Assembly: GCA_026398575.1 (NCBI GenBank)
Contig: JAPLSP010000069.1
Span: 1-17,054 of the forward strand
Source of the DNA: Candidatus Sumerlaeota bacterium
GTDB lineage: Bacteria > Sumerlaeota > Sumerlaeia > JADFCT01
Length of the DNA stretch: 17,054 nt
Reading direction: 5' to 3'
Shown here: one piece after another, positions 1-7,781 of the stretch
Numbering within the stretch: the first letter of the stretch is position 1
How the letters are laid out: every line of letters starts with the position of its first letter
Translations under genes and position numbers: made by a program
Notes under the pieces: generated by a model
What the model saw: only the letters and a program-made list of their open reading frames with translations
Databases searched by the model: none
Told to the model about the DNA's origin: nothing

Positions 1-159
1 CAGAGCCGGTTATTCCGCTTTTTCCATTTCCTCCCATGCCTTCGAAAACTCAAACGATGATCACGTTCATGCTGATTCCAAGTTACGACTGTGCACTCAG
101 GATGAGCACCGCTTTTCACCCACTAATTCCTCAAGGGAACCGAAGAAAGATACTATCGC

Positions 160-915
160 ATGGACATGCATCTGAAAAACAAGACCGCGCTGGTGACCGG
201 AGGGGCGCGCGGGTTGGGACGGGCCATCTGCCTGGCCCTGGCCGAAGAAGGCGCCAGCGTGGCGATCAACTATTTGCGCACCGACGCGCGCGAACTGGCG
301 CGCCGGATTCAGGGCGATTATGGTGTGAAGGCTGTGGCCGTGCAGGGCGATCTGTCGAAAGCCGGGGCCGTGCAGAGAATCTTTGACGAAGCCGAAGCGG
401 CGCTCGGAGCGCTGGATATTCTGATCAACAACGCGGGAACCTGGCCGACGGCTTTTGTAAAAGACATGACGGATGAGCAGTGGCAAAGCGCGCTGGCGGT
501 GAACCTGACGGCGCCGTTCCTGACCTGCCGCGAGGCCGTCCGGCGATGGATCGCCGCGGGACGGGCCGGCAGAATCATCAACATCACGTCACAGGCGGCA
601 CATCATGGCGCCACCTCCGGCCACGCCCACTACGCCGCCGCAAAAGCCGCTCTGGGAAATTTCACAAACTCGCTGGCGCGCGAAGTGGCCGCGCACAATA
701 TCCACGTCAACGCCGTCGCGCCGGGATTCATGGATACCGACATGGTCGGGGAAGCGGTCAGGAAGGACATTCAGCGATACCTGGACCGCATCCCCCTGCG
801 CCGCATGGCCACCCCAGCCGAGATCGCCAACGCCGTGGTCTTTCTGGCCTCCGACCGCGCCAGCTACATGACCGGCGCCACGATGGACGTGAATGGTGGG
901 ATGCTCATGCGGTAA
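160..915 (+). CDS. SDR family NAD(P)-dependent oxidoreductase (FabG-like)
   Basis: A 251-residue classical short-chain dehydrogenase/reductase, full length for the family and presumably cytoplasmic. Visible signatures in order are the nucleotide-binding TGGARGLG (13-20), NNAG (90-93), the helix Asn N115, the catalytic triad S144/Y158/K162 in the YAAAK context, and the post-catalytic VAPGF (187-191). The C-terminus ends in the usual [10 protein letters not shown]. It should interconvert an alcohol or sugar hydroxyl with a carbonyl using NAD(P). The substrate cannot be read from sequence. The start at ATG 160 follows a weak purine stretch (AAGAAAGA); an in-frame ATG at 166 is also possible. The aldolase gene follows after a 130-bp repeat-filled spacer on the same strand, so a sugar or polyol dehydrogenase role is more likely than fatty-acid synthesis, as no other fab gene is nearby (inference). 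Confidence 0.93.
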   Translation: MDMHLKNKTALVTGGARGLGRAICLALAEEGASVAINYLRTDARELARRIQGDYGVKAVAVQGDLSKAGAVQRIFDEAEAALGALDILINNAGTWPTAFVKDMTDEQWQSALAVNLTAPFLTCREAVRRWIAAGRAGRIINITSQAAHHGATSGHAHYAAAKAALGNFTNSLAREVAAHNIHVNAVAPGFMDTDMVGEAVRKDIQRYLDRIPLRRMATPAEIANAVVFLASDRASYMTGATMDVNGGMLMR

Positions 916-921
916 GGGGAA

Positions 922-970
922 GGGGTCGGGGGTCAGGGGTCAGGGGTTAGGGGTCAGGGGGCAGGGGGGC
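922..970 (+). repeat. Heptamer tandem array GGGGTCA, about 7 units, G-quadruplex-prone
   Basis: Seven consecutive 7-bp units occupy the SDR-aldolase spacer: GGGGTCG, GGGGTCA twice, GGGGTTA, GGGGTCA, GGGGGCA, GGGGGGC. Every unit has at least four Gs separated by three-base loops, the textbook pattern for an intramolecular G-quadruplex, and the G-rich strand is the coding strand. The tract begins 6 bp after the SDR stop codon and abuts a second, unrelated decamer array. Confidence 0.9.
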
Positions 971-1020
971 GGTCCGTGTTGGTCCGTGCCAGTCCGTGCC
1001 AGTCCGTGCCAGTCCGTGTC
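971..1020 (+). repeat. Decamer tandem array, five units of RGTCCGTGYY
   Basis: Five exact-length 10-bp units: GGTCCGTGTT, GGTCCGTGCC, AGTCCGTGCC twice, AGTCCGTGTC. The array directly follows the G-rich heptamer array and ends 25 bp before the aldolase ATG, so it would lie in the 5' leader or intercistronic RNA of the aldolase. There are no spacers, so it is not CRISPR. Confidence 0.92.
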
Positions 1021-1045
1021 ATCCCAAGCGCCAAGGACACTTACA

Positions 1046-1900
1046 ATGCTCACCATACTGAAAAAAATCCTGGACAGCGCCCGCGCCGGACACTACGCCG
1101 TGCCTGCGTTCGATTGCGTTGAAGACGTGATGATCCGCAGCATCCTCGACACCTGTCAGGCCAAGCGCTGCCCGGCGATCCTGATGGGATTGCTCGGCGG
1201 CGGCCTGGAGGAAAAAGGCTGGGCGTTCATCCCCGGACTGGTGCGCGCGGTGGCGGATCAGTATGACATCCCCGTCGCGCTGCACCTGGATCATGCCGTC
1301 GAATTGGACGCGATCAAGCGCGCGGTGGATGGCGGTTTTACCTCGGTGATGATTGATGGCTCGCGATTCCCCTTCGAGAAAAACGCCGAGATCACGAAGG
1401 CCGCCGTGGACATCGCGCATCCGCATGGAATCTCGGTAGAGGCTGAACTCGGCTACGTCGGCGGAATGAACCTCGAAGCCACCGCCGGCTTCGAATCGGT
1501 CCTGACCGAGCCCGGTGAAGTGGCCCGATTCATCGAATGGACGGACGTGGATGCGCTGGCGGTTTCCATCGGTACGGCGCATGGCGTCTATCAGTCGCTG
1601 CCAAATTTGAATATCGAGCGGCTGAAGGTTCTGAACGCCGCCAGCCGCGTGCCGTTGGTCCTGCACGGCGGATCGGGTACGCCCGACGATCAGATTCGCG
1701 AAGCCGTGCGCCACGGCATCTGCAAGCTGAACATCTTCGCCGACCTGCGCATCGCGATGGCCAACGGACTAAAGATGTCAGCCGCATCGCTAAAACGCGA
1801 AGATCCGCTGCCATCAGAGTTGTTCGCCCCCATCCGCCAAGAGATGGCCAAGGTAATCGCAGCAAAAATTGATCTCCTAAACGCCGCAGGCCAAGCCTGA
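1046..1900 (+). CDS. Class II (Zn-dependent) ketose-bisphosphate-type aldolase
   Basis: A 284-residue class II aldolase of the fructose/tagatose-bisphosphate aldolase (FbaA/GatY/KbaY) superfamily. It should cleave a ketose (bis)phosphate to DHAP plus an aldehyde with a Zn2+ centre. Family residues seen are HLDH (80-83; D82 catalytic acid, H83 Zn ligand), VEAELG (131-136; E132/E134 region), GTAHG with H179, LHGGSG with H207 and S210 (phosphate/Zn site), and KLNIFADLR (227-235; N229 substrate loop). The reading frame is open back to ATG 893, but that extension encodes translated tandem repeats. ATG 1046 has AAGGA eight bases upstream and gives the normal family N-terminus. Substrate is uncertain because the family covers FBP, tagatose-BP and related phosphates. 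Its neighbours suggest a peripheral sugar pathway rather than core glycolysis (inference). Confidence 0.92.
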   Translation: MLTILKKILDSARAGHYAVPAFDCVEDVMIRSILDTCQAKRCPAILMGLLGGGLEEKGWAFIPGLVRAVADQYDIPVALHLDHAVELDAIKRAVDGGFTSVMIDGSRFPFEKNAEITKAAVDIAHPHGISVEAELGYVGGMNLEATAGFESVLTEPGEVARFIEWTDVDALAVSIGTAHGVYQSLPNLNIERLKVLNAASRVPLVLHGGSGTPDDQIREAVRHGICKLNIFADLRIAMANGLKMSAASLKREDPLPSELFAPIRQEMAKVIAAKIDLLNAAGQA

Positions 1901-1921
1901 GCCTTCTCAGCATCATCTAAA

Positions 1922-1957
1922 TCCCATAGCTCCCATAACTCCCATAACTCCCATCCC
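1922..1957 (+). repeat. Nonamer tandem array TCCCATARC, four units
   Basis: Four 9-bp units (TCCCATAGC, TCCCATAAC twice, TCCCATCCC) fill the middle of the 91-bp spacer between the aldolase and the hydroxyacid dehydrogenase. No gene or terminator is visible in this spacer. Confidence 0.9.
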
Positions 1958-1991
1958 CCTCCCCAGAGAAAACTCTCAAAGGCCTCCCAAA

Positions 1992-3032
1992 ATGAAACTT
2001 CTCGCCATCAGCGATACATACATTCCCGCTCATTACATGAGCGAAGGCCTGAAGGACCTGGCGCCATTGGGCATCGAAGTAAGCGTCCGCCACTGGGGAC
2101 ATCCCACGCTGGTGGGCCTTCAGGAAGCAAACCTGCTCATCGAACAGGGCGGCCCGGAAGCGGTTGCCCTTCCTCCGGAGGTGGCGGATAATGTGGCGGA
2201 CTTCGACATTCTGGTCATTCAGTTCGCTCCCGTCAGCCGCCGCTTCATCGAATCCGCCAAACGCCTGAAAGTAATCGCCGTCCTGCGCGGCGGAACGGAA
2301 AACGTGGACGTCGCCTTTGCCACCGCGCGCGGAATCGCCGTGCTCAACACGCCAGGGCGTCTGGCGCGCGCCGTGGCGGAATGCACGATGGGATTGATCC
2401 TGACGGAAATCCGCAACCTGGCGCGCGCACACGCCCGCCTTGTTCAAGGCCGCTGGGAGCGCGCATTTCCCAACAGCGTCGAAATCCCTGAATTGCTTGG
2501 CAAGACGGCCGGCCTTGTCGGTTATGGCGCCGTCGCGCAACTGGTCGCGCATTATCTGCAAGCCTTCGGCGCGCGTATCATCGCGTATGATCCCTACTTC
2601 AAAGGCGATCCCGCGCCGGCAAAACTGGCGGACCTGGAAACGCTGCTGCGCGAATCGGACATCGTCTCGCTGCACGCCCGCCTGACCAAGGAAACCGAGC
2701 GTATGATCGGCGCAGCCCAGTTCGCGATGATGAAGCCCAGCGCCGTCCTCGTGAATACCGCGCGCAGTGGATTGGTGGATGAGGCCGCGCTTGTGCAAGC
2801 ATTGCAGGATCGCCGCATCATGGGCGCCGCGCTGGACGTCTTCGACGTCGAGCCGCTGCCGCCCGACCATCCGCTGCTGAAGCTCGATAACGTCACGCTA
2901 ACCCCACACATGGCCGGCAGCACAGTGGACGGCTTCCGCAACAGCCCGCGCCTGATGGCGGGACATCTGGCGCGGATGCTGCGCGGCGAAAAAAATCTTC
3001 CGATCATCAACGGCGTTACGCCAAGGTTATAG
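1992..3032 (+). CDS. D-isomer-specific 2-hydroxyacid dehydrogenase (phosphoglycerate-dehydrogenase-like)
   Basis: A 346-residue cytoplasmic NAD-dependent D-2-hydroxyacid dehydrogenase of the SerA/GhrB family. The discontinuous substrate domain (about 1-120 and 310-346) surrounds a Rossmann domain with GLVGYGAVA (174-182) and the acidic residue D200 at the end of the next strand, which favours NAD. Catalytic Arg R258 (NTARSG), Glu E287 (DVFDVEP) and His H306 (TPHMAG) are all present. The length fits single-domain hydroxyacid dehydrogenases without the ACT domain of long SerA. The third glycine of the dinucleotide motif is alanine (A182), a tolerated variation in some relatives. The start is supported by AAAGG nine bases upstream. 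The next gene starts 25 bp downstream, so the two are probably co-transcribed. The substrate is not identifiable; a sugar acid or glyoxylate/hydroxypyruvate type is plausible. Confidence 0.9.
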   Translation: MKLLAISDTYIPAHYMSEGLKDLAPLGIEVSVRHWGHPTLVGLQEANLLIEQGGPEAVALPPEVADNVADFDILVIQFAPVSRRFIESAKRLKVIAVLRGGTENVDVAFATARGIAVLNTPGRLARAVAECTMGLILTEIRNLARAHARLVQGRWERAFPNSVEIPELLGKTAGLVGYGAVAQLVAHYLQAFGARIIAYDPYFKGDPAPAKLADLETLLRESDIVSLHARLTKETERMIGAAQFAMMKPSAVLVNTARSGLVDEAALVQALQDRRIMGAALDVFDVEPLPPDHPLLKLDNVTLTPHMAGSTVDGFRNSPRLMAGHLARMLRGEKNLPIINGVTPRL

Positions 3033-3057
3033 ATACACTTTCTGCGGAGAGCGCGCC

Positions 3058-5298
3058 ATGCGACAGCGATCAATCCCCAAATGGATTCAAACAGCGGCCG
3101 GTTTGGCGATTGGAATCGCTTTCGTTGTCTTGATCACCTACGTCATAAATAAAGGCGCGAGCTCCAGGCGCCGCCCGTCCCCGAACGCGCCAGCGTCAGT
3201 ATCGGCGCTTGCGCCCGAACCAGCCCCAGCATCAGTGCCGGCCTCAGCATCAGCGCCGCAACCTCCTGCAAGCGCCCCAGATAAAAATCCGTTTCTCGAA
3301 GGCGTCGTCCGCGATCGCGAAACGGGCCTCCCCATCAAGGACGCCCGCATTTGCCGCTCTCTGGGGATGTTCCGGTTTGTGGATGAAATCCCTCCGATCA
3401 TCACTGATCGCGAAGGCCGCTGGCGGTTGAACGATCTGCCGCCCGGACAGGTCAATGTCGTCGTCGCCGCCGAAGGCTATGCGCCGCTCCTTGCGGCGGC
3501 CTATGTGACCACCGGTCCGGCCAACTCATGCAATACCGAGCTCGAACCCGGCGGAACCATTAATGTAATCGTCACGGACGAAACCAGCGCGCCCCTTCTC
3601 GCGGCAAACGTCGGCTGCAACATGCGCGGCAATCTCGCCAGCGCCCTTTTTTTCAGCCAGCAGACCGACAGCGACGGGCGCGCGACGTTCGAGAACGTCA
3701 GCATTCTTGAGCCGCCCGCAATTTCAGTCGAGAAGACAGGATACGTCAAGAACTCGCTCTTCGGTCAGGTCGTCAGTTTTCCCAAAGGTTCGCGGATTAT
3801 GGATATGAAGGTTGCCTTGCGCCAGGCCAAATTGTCTCCGGTCAAACCTCTCACTTTCACAGGCCGCGTGACCAATGCCGCGGGGGCTGCCGTTGCGGAC
3901 GCCAGCGTTTTTTGGAGCTGGCTGGATTCTCAGAGGCAATATCCCAAAGCACAATCGAACTCCGACGGAACCTACCGGTTCGAATTGGCGATTGAATATT
4001 CAAAAGATGGCGCCACGTCGCTTCCGGTTAAAAAAGCCGGTTACTATCTGGCCGCCTTCAAGCCGGGCTATGCGCCGGCCATCTCCCACCAGGACCCGGG
4101 CGCAATCACCGAGGCGCCCAAAGAAGTGAATTTTGAATTGTCTCCCGCGCACTGGCTTGGAGGCGTAGTCGTCAATTCGCAGGGCGAGCCGATTGCCGGA
4201 ATAAAAATCGAGCCGCGCTTTGAGGAATTCACTGAATCCGCCAATGTCTGGCGCAATCGGATCGGGAAATCCAATGCCGTCACGGACGAAGCAGGCCGAT
4301 TCCGATTCGATGATCTGCCCGACCAGCGTATGACCTTCAATCTTTCCGGAAAAAACATGACTGCGTTGATGTTCAAGCGTCTGCTGATGGATCAGGAAAC
4401 ACGCATTGTCATGAGCGAGGGCGGCGTTATCAAAGGCGTTGTCACTGATGCCCAAACCAAGTCGCCGATTTCTTCCTTCCAGGTGAAAGTTTCGTGGCAT
4501 CGGGGTTCGAGCGATGTGAACGACAAGCCCTTCAGTTTTCAATCGCCGGATGGATCCTTCACCTTGGGCGGACTGAACGAGGGCACGGACTATACGGCGA
4601 TGGCTCATGCGCCTGGATATGTTCCTTGTCTCATATCCAGCATGAAGGCCGCGAACCAGGCGCTCGCTCAGCCTGCCACTTTCGAATTGACCAGGGGACG
4701 CGAGGTCAAAGGCGTCATCATCAACCAGACCACGCAGCAGCCGATAAATGGCGCTGAAGTCATCCTGCGGCAGGCTAAAGCCTCCCGTGGCCTGCCCATG
4801 GGTTTGAGTTTCAGTCTCAGCATCCCGTACCTGAAAACGACCACAGGCGATGACGGCGCTTTTGCGCTGCGTGAAGCCTCCGAACCCAGCCCGTTGGTGG
4901 CGGCCGCAAAAGGCTGCGGATTCCTATCCGTCATGCCCGACGAGCGCGATCAATATGGCGGCGCTTCCTCATTGACTCTCGTTCTAAAGCCGGAGAGCGC
5001 GTTTACCGGCGTTGTCCGTTATCAAGGCGTTCCTGTTCCAAGGGCGTGGGTGATCATGGAGCAACGCGCCTCCAGAAAATATGCGTTGAGGGATCTGTTA
5101 TGGCTTGGCGCATCGCAATGGGCCAAGTATGACACCCGTACGGACGATCAAGGACGCTTCCAGTTTGAAGGCTATCCAGCGGGCGAGTATCAGATAAAGG
5201 CCATTGTGAAATTCGGTCAGACCCAAACGGAAATGAGCGTGCCGTTCACCTTGCAGCAGGGGGAACGAAAAACGGTGGATATTGAGCTAAAGCCATAA
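3058..5298 (+). CDS. Membrane-anchored protein with seven carboxypeptidase-regulatory-like (Ig-like) repeats
   Basis: A 746-residue protein with no enzyme domain that I recognise. Residues 12-31 form a single hydrophobic segment after a short basic N-terminus, either a signal-anchor or an uncleaved signal. Residues about 36-76 are a Pro/Ala/Ser-rich linker. Seven beta-sandwich repeats of the CarboxypepD_reg type follow, with strands beginning near residues 79, 167, 267, 367, 457, 550 and 648. Each starts with a GxVxxxxxxPIxxAxV-like phrase and several carry the D..G.F.F..L motif (e.g. DEAGRFRFDDLP 410-421, DDQGRFQFEGYP 696-707). The bulk should be outside the cytoplasm and could act as a scaffold, adhesin or carbohydrate-contacting stalk. 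GGAGAG six bases before ATG 3058 supports the start. Its place among sugar enzymes hints at polymer capture or sensing (inference). Confidence 0.88.
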   Translation: MRQRSIPKWIQTAAGLAIGIAFVVLITYVINKGASSRRRPSPNAPASVSALAPEPAPASVPASASAPQPPASAPDKNPFLEGVVRDRETGLPIKDARICRSLGMFRFVDEIPPIITDREGRWRLNDLPPGQVNVVVAAEGYAPLLAAAYVTTGPANSCNTELEPGGTINVIVTDETSAPLLAANVGCNMRGNLASALFFSQQTDSDGRATFENVSILEPPAISVEKTGYVKNSLFGQVVSFPKGSRIMDMKVALRQAKLSPVKPLTFTGRVTNAAGAAVADASVFWSWLDSQRQYPKAQSNSDGTYRFELAIEYSKDGATSLPVKKAGYYLAAFKPGYAPAISHQDPGAITEAPKEVNFELSPAHWLGGVVVNSQGEPIAGIKIEPRFEEFTESANVWRNRIGKSNAVTDEAGRFRFDDLPDQRMTFNLSGKNMTALMFKRLLMDQETRIVMSEGGVIKGVVTDAQTKSPISSFQVKVSWHRGSSDVNDKPFSFQSPDGSFTLGGLNEGTDYTAMAHAPGYVPCLISSMKAANQALAQPATFELTRGREVKGVIINQTTQQPINGAEVILRQAKASRGLPMGLSFSLSIPYLKTTTGDDGAFALREASEPSPLVAAAKGCGFLSVMPDERDQYGGASSLTLVLKPESAFTGVVRYQGVPVPRAWVIMEQRASRKYALRDLLWLGASQWAKYDTRTDDQGRFQFEGYPAGEYQIKAIVKFGQTQTEMSVPFTLQQGERKTVDIELKP

Positions 5299-5393
5299 TA
5301 TCCCTGTCGGTGATTCAAAGGCGCCATGCGATATAAGGATATGTCTCAAGTGGGAAGAAAAGCCCCGCTGAAGATTTGAATAGCAATGGGTCA

Positions 5394-5427
5394 GTCAGAC
5401 GCGTCAGACCCGTCGGACGCGTCGGAC
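5394..5427 (+). repeat. Nonamer tandem array GTCRGAC+NN, four units
   Basis: Four GTCRGAC cores at 5394, 5403, 5412 and 5421 recur with exact 9-bp periodicity and contain the self-complementary octamer GACGCGTC twice. The array lies in the 166-bp spacer upstream of the GldA-type gene. The rest of that spacer shows no gene and no convincing terminator. Confidence 0.88.
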
Positions 5428-5464
5428 CAGGCAGATTAAAAATTTTGAAAAGGGAGAGCCTATA

Positions 5465-6523
5465 ATGAAAAGCGTATTCATCGCTCCAAGAAGGTATGTG
5501 CAGGGCAAAGGCGTTTTGCGGGAGGCTGGCGCGCTGCTGAAGGCGATCGGCAAAAAACCGCTGTTGCTGTGGGACGCGCGCGTCAAAGCAATCGTCGGTG
5601 AGACCATCCTGACGAGTCTCAAGGAAGCCGGCCTCGCATTCGTGGATGTGGACTTCAAGGGCGACTCGACCAAGGCCGAGGCCGCGCGCGTTGCGGAGAT
5701 CGCCCGCAGGGAGAAAGCCGATGCAGCCGTCGGCATTGGCGGCGGCAAGACGCTCGACACCATCGCCTCGAACGACTCGCCCACCAGCTCCTTCACCGTC
5801 TGGTACGACGAGCAGGGCAATTGCATGGGCTTCGAGTCGTGGGGCGTCAATCCCGACTTGGTGCTCGTGGATTCGCAGGTGATCGCGAACGCCCCGGCGC
5901 GCGCCTTCGTGGCCGGCATGGGCGACGCCCTGGCCACCTGGCTCGAAGCCGAAGCCTGCCACAAAGCGCGCGGAGGCAATCTGGCCGGCGGGCAGCCCAC
6001 GATGGCGGCGCTGGCCATCGCGCGCCTGTGCAACGACGTGCTCCTCGAGTTCGGCATCGCCGCCAAACGCGACGTCGAGCGCAAGATCGTCACGCCCGCC
6101 GTCGAAAAATGCGTCGAGGCCAACGTCCTGCTCTCGGGCCTGGGCTTCGAGAGCGGCGGCGTCTCGACGGCGCACATGATCGCCAATTGCCTGCCGTCGT
6201 TCCCCGAATGCCATGGCCTGATGCATGGCGAGGAAGTAGGATTTGGCCTGATCAGTCAGCTCTGCCTCGATGAAGACATGACCGTCGAGCGGCGCAACCG
6301 GATTGTGGATTTTGAAATCGCCGTCGGCCTGCCCGTGACGTTTGCGGACTTGCGCCTCGAGGGCATTGGGCGCGAGCGCCTGCAAAAAATCGGCGACATT
6401 TGCGGCAGCAAGGGTTCCCTCTGCGAGAACCACCCGTTCACTGTCACCGCCGACATGGTCGTGGATGCGATGATCGCCGCCGACGCTCTGGGCCGCGAGC
6501 GCAAGAAAGCCTTGTTGATATGA
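5465..6523 (+). CDS. gldA: Glycerol dehydrogenase-type iron/zinc alcohol dehydrogenase, with 17-residue internal deletion
   Basis: A 352-residue member of the group III metal-dependent alcohol dehydrogenases, closest to GldA (glycerol to dihydroxyacetone, NAD+, Zn2+). Diagnostic stretches are GIGGGKTLDT (90-99), IASNDSP (100-106), NPDLVLVD (129-136), VIANAPAR (139-146), AGMGDALATW (150-159), FESGG (228-232) and HGEEVGFG (254-261). The presumed metal ligands D154, H237 and H254 are retained. From memory of E. coli GldA (ligands D171, H254, H271), all three are shifted by exactly 17, because the helix and strand normally lying between GGGKTLDT and TIAS are missing: T99 joins directly to IAS. 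That segment packs against the NAD pyrophosphate, so activity is doubtful. GGGAGAG precedes the ATG. The TGA stop overlaps the next start as ATGA. The glycerol substrate is inferred; related enzymes use other small polyols. Confidence 0.85.
   Translation: MKSVFIAPRRYVQGKGVLREAGALLKAIGKKPLLLWDARVKAIVGETILTSLKEAGLAFVDVDFKGDSTKAEAARVAEIARREKADAAVGIGGGKTLDTIASNDSPTSSFTVWYDEQGNCMGFESWGVNPDLVLVDSQVIANAPARAFVAGMGDALATWLEAEACHKARGGNLAGGQPTMAALAIARLCNDVLLEFGIAAKRDVERKIVTPAVEKCVEANVLLSGLGFESGGVSTAHMIANCLPSFPECHGLMHGEEVGFGLISQLCLDEDMTVERRNRIVDFEIAVGLPVTFADLRLEGIGRERLQKIGDICGSKGSLCENHPFTVTADMVVDAMIAADALGRERKKALLI
6520..6523 (+). promoter_or_regulatory. ATGA stop/start overlap (translational coupling)
   Basis: The gldA stop codon TGA (6521-6523) shares two bases with the ATG of the sialidase-like gene. 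No strong Shine-Dalgarno stands in front of either candidate start, so re-initiation by ribosomes finishing gldA is the simplest explanation for its translation. Confidence 0.6.
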
Positions 6524-7737
6524 TACCAATAATGAATCTGAAAATGCTGATCCCTTTTATCGTCCCTTTTGCGGCAGCAGGCGCCTTCGCCTCCGAAACA
6601 ACGGCAAGTTTCCGCGTCCAGCTGGACGTCATCAGCGACGGCTACGACGGCAAAACCTGCTGGTTTCATCCGCACGCCGGCGCCATTCCCGGCCCCGAGG
6701 GCGCTATCGTCCTGACCATGCAGAAATTGGCGCTGGCGCACAGCGACTCGTTTCAGCCGGTCTGCTCGCAGTTCACGCGCGACATGGGCCGGTCGTGGTC
6801 GCCGATCATCGTCCATGCGCAGACGCTGGGCCGGCGGCCGCTGCCGCAAGAAAGCGAAGAGGGCATTTGCGACTTCATGCCGAAGTGGCATGTTCGATCC
6901 GGCGCGCTGCTCGGCACAGGGCATACCGTGCGCTACAAGAAAGACCTTCTCATCCCCAACAGCCCGCGCGCAGCGGTCTGGGCGGTTTACAATCCGAAGA
7001 CGGACGCCTGGACGTCATGGACGGCGCTGGAAATGCCCAAGGAGGATAAATTCTGGAACACCGGCGCCGGTTGCACGCAACGGGTGGACTTGGAGAGCGG
7101 CGACGTGCTGTTGCCGATTTATTTCAAAAGCCGGCAGGCCAAAGCGTATGCGTCAACCGTTCTGCGATGCGCGTTTGACGGCCAACGGCTCACATACATC
7201 GAGCACGGCAGCGAGATGACGGTGGACATTGACCGCGGCCTTTATGAGCCGTCGCTGACAAAGTTCGGCGGGCGATTTTTCCTTACCATGCGCAATGACC
7301 GCGCGGCTTACATCGCCGTGAGCCAGGATGGATTGCATTTCGGGAAACCGCGCCCGTGGACGTTCGACGACGGCGCGGACCTTGGCAGCTACAACACGCA
7401 GGCGCACTGGGTCACGCACAGCGACGGGCTGTTCCTCGTCTATACCCGCCGCGGCGCGAATAATGACAACGTCTTCCGCCATCGCGCGCCCCTGTTCATG
7501 GCGCAGATAGACCCGGACCGGCTCGTCGTGCGGCGCGCCACCGAGCGCGAGCTTGTCCCGAACAAGGGCGCCCAACTCGGCAATTTCGGCGTGGTGGACG
7601 TGAGTCCGAACGAGACGTGGGTAACGACGTCGGAAGGCATGCAACCGGTCGAAGTGAAGAAATATGGCTCGAATGGCCGCGTGTACGCCGCGCGCATCCT
7701 CTGGGACAAGCCGAACCTGGAGTGGAATCGCCATTGA
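6520..7737 (+). CDS. Secreted sialidase-like beta-propeller protein
   Basis: A 405-residue protein from ATG 6520, which overlaps the gldA stop (ATGA) and suggests translational coupling; ATG 6532 is an alternative. The N-terminus has a hydrophobic signal peptide with a probable AFA|S cleavage near residue 24. The mature part resembles the six-bladed sialidase/neuraminidase fold. There is a clear Asp-box-like SQFTRDMGRSW (83-93) and a weaker one at VSQDGLHFG (267-275). A YEPSLTKFGGRFFLTMRND region (242-260) resembles the glutamate-containing EPS strand of exo-sialidases and related BNR glycosidases. A complete arginine triad cannot be assigned by eye, so hydrolysis of sialic acid specifically is uncertain. 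It is likely periplasmic or secreted and may release or bind a sugar that the upstream enzymes process (inference). Confidence 0.82.
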   Translation: MIPIMNLKMLIPFIVPFAAAGAFASETTASFRVQLDVISDGYDGKTCWFHPHAGAIPGPEGAIVLTMQKLALAHSDSFQPVCSQFTRDMGRSWSPIIVHAQTLGRRPLPQESEEGICDFMPKWHVRSGALLGTGHTVRYKKDLLIPNSPRAAVWAVYNPKTDAWTSWTALEMPKEDKFWNTGAGCTQRVDLESGDVLLPIYFKSRQAKAYASTVLRCAFDGQRLTYIEHGSEMTVDIDRGLYEPSLTKFGGRFFLTMRNDRAAYIAVSQDGLHFGKPRPWTFDDGADLGSYNTQAHWVTHSDGLFLVYTRRGANNDNVFRHRAPLFMAQIDPDRLVVRRATERELVPNKGAQLGNFGVVDVSPNETWVTTSEGMQPVEVKKYGSNGRVYAARILWDKPNLEWNRH

Positions 7738-7781
7738 TTCCGGCATCACGCCTGCAAGCCGCGCGCGCGAGGCAGCCAATC

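Noticed and set aside
1..159. Coding sequence or gene end at the left window edge
   Set aside because: No frame shows protein-like features; the short frames there overlap the SDR gene out of phase. No clear promoter is visible either.
922..1020. CRISPR array or telomere-like sequence
   Set aside because: Units are contiguous 7- and 10-bp repeats with no spacers, and there are no cas genes or replicon ends nearby.
893..1045. N-terminal extension of the aldolase back to ATG 893
   Set aside because: It overlaps the SDR gene and translates the tandem arrays; the Shine-Dalgarno and family N-terminus point to ATG 1046.
1917..2870. 317-residue minus-strand frame over the hydroxyacid dehydrogenase
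   Set aside because: Shadow of a well-supported dehydrogenase; its C-terminus merely translates the 9-bp tandem array (GSYGSYGSYG).
5315..6529. 404-residue minus-strand open frame opposite gldA
   Set aside because: It is the antisense shadow of a clear family gene: composition is His/Gly/Ala/Arg-rich with no domain, and gldA motifs explain the DNA.
7738..7781. Rho-independent terminator between the sialidase-like and regulator genes
   Set aside because: The GCGCGCGC run does not form a stable stem followed by a T-tract in the right place for either gene.
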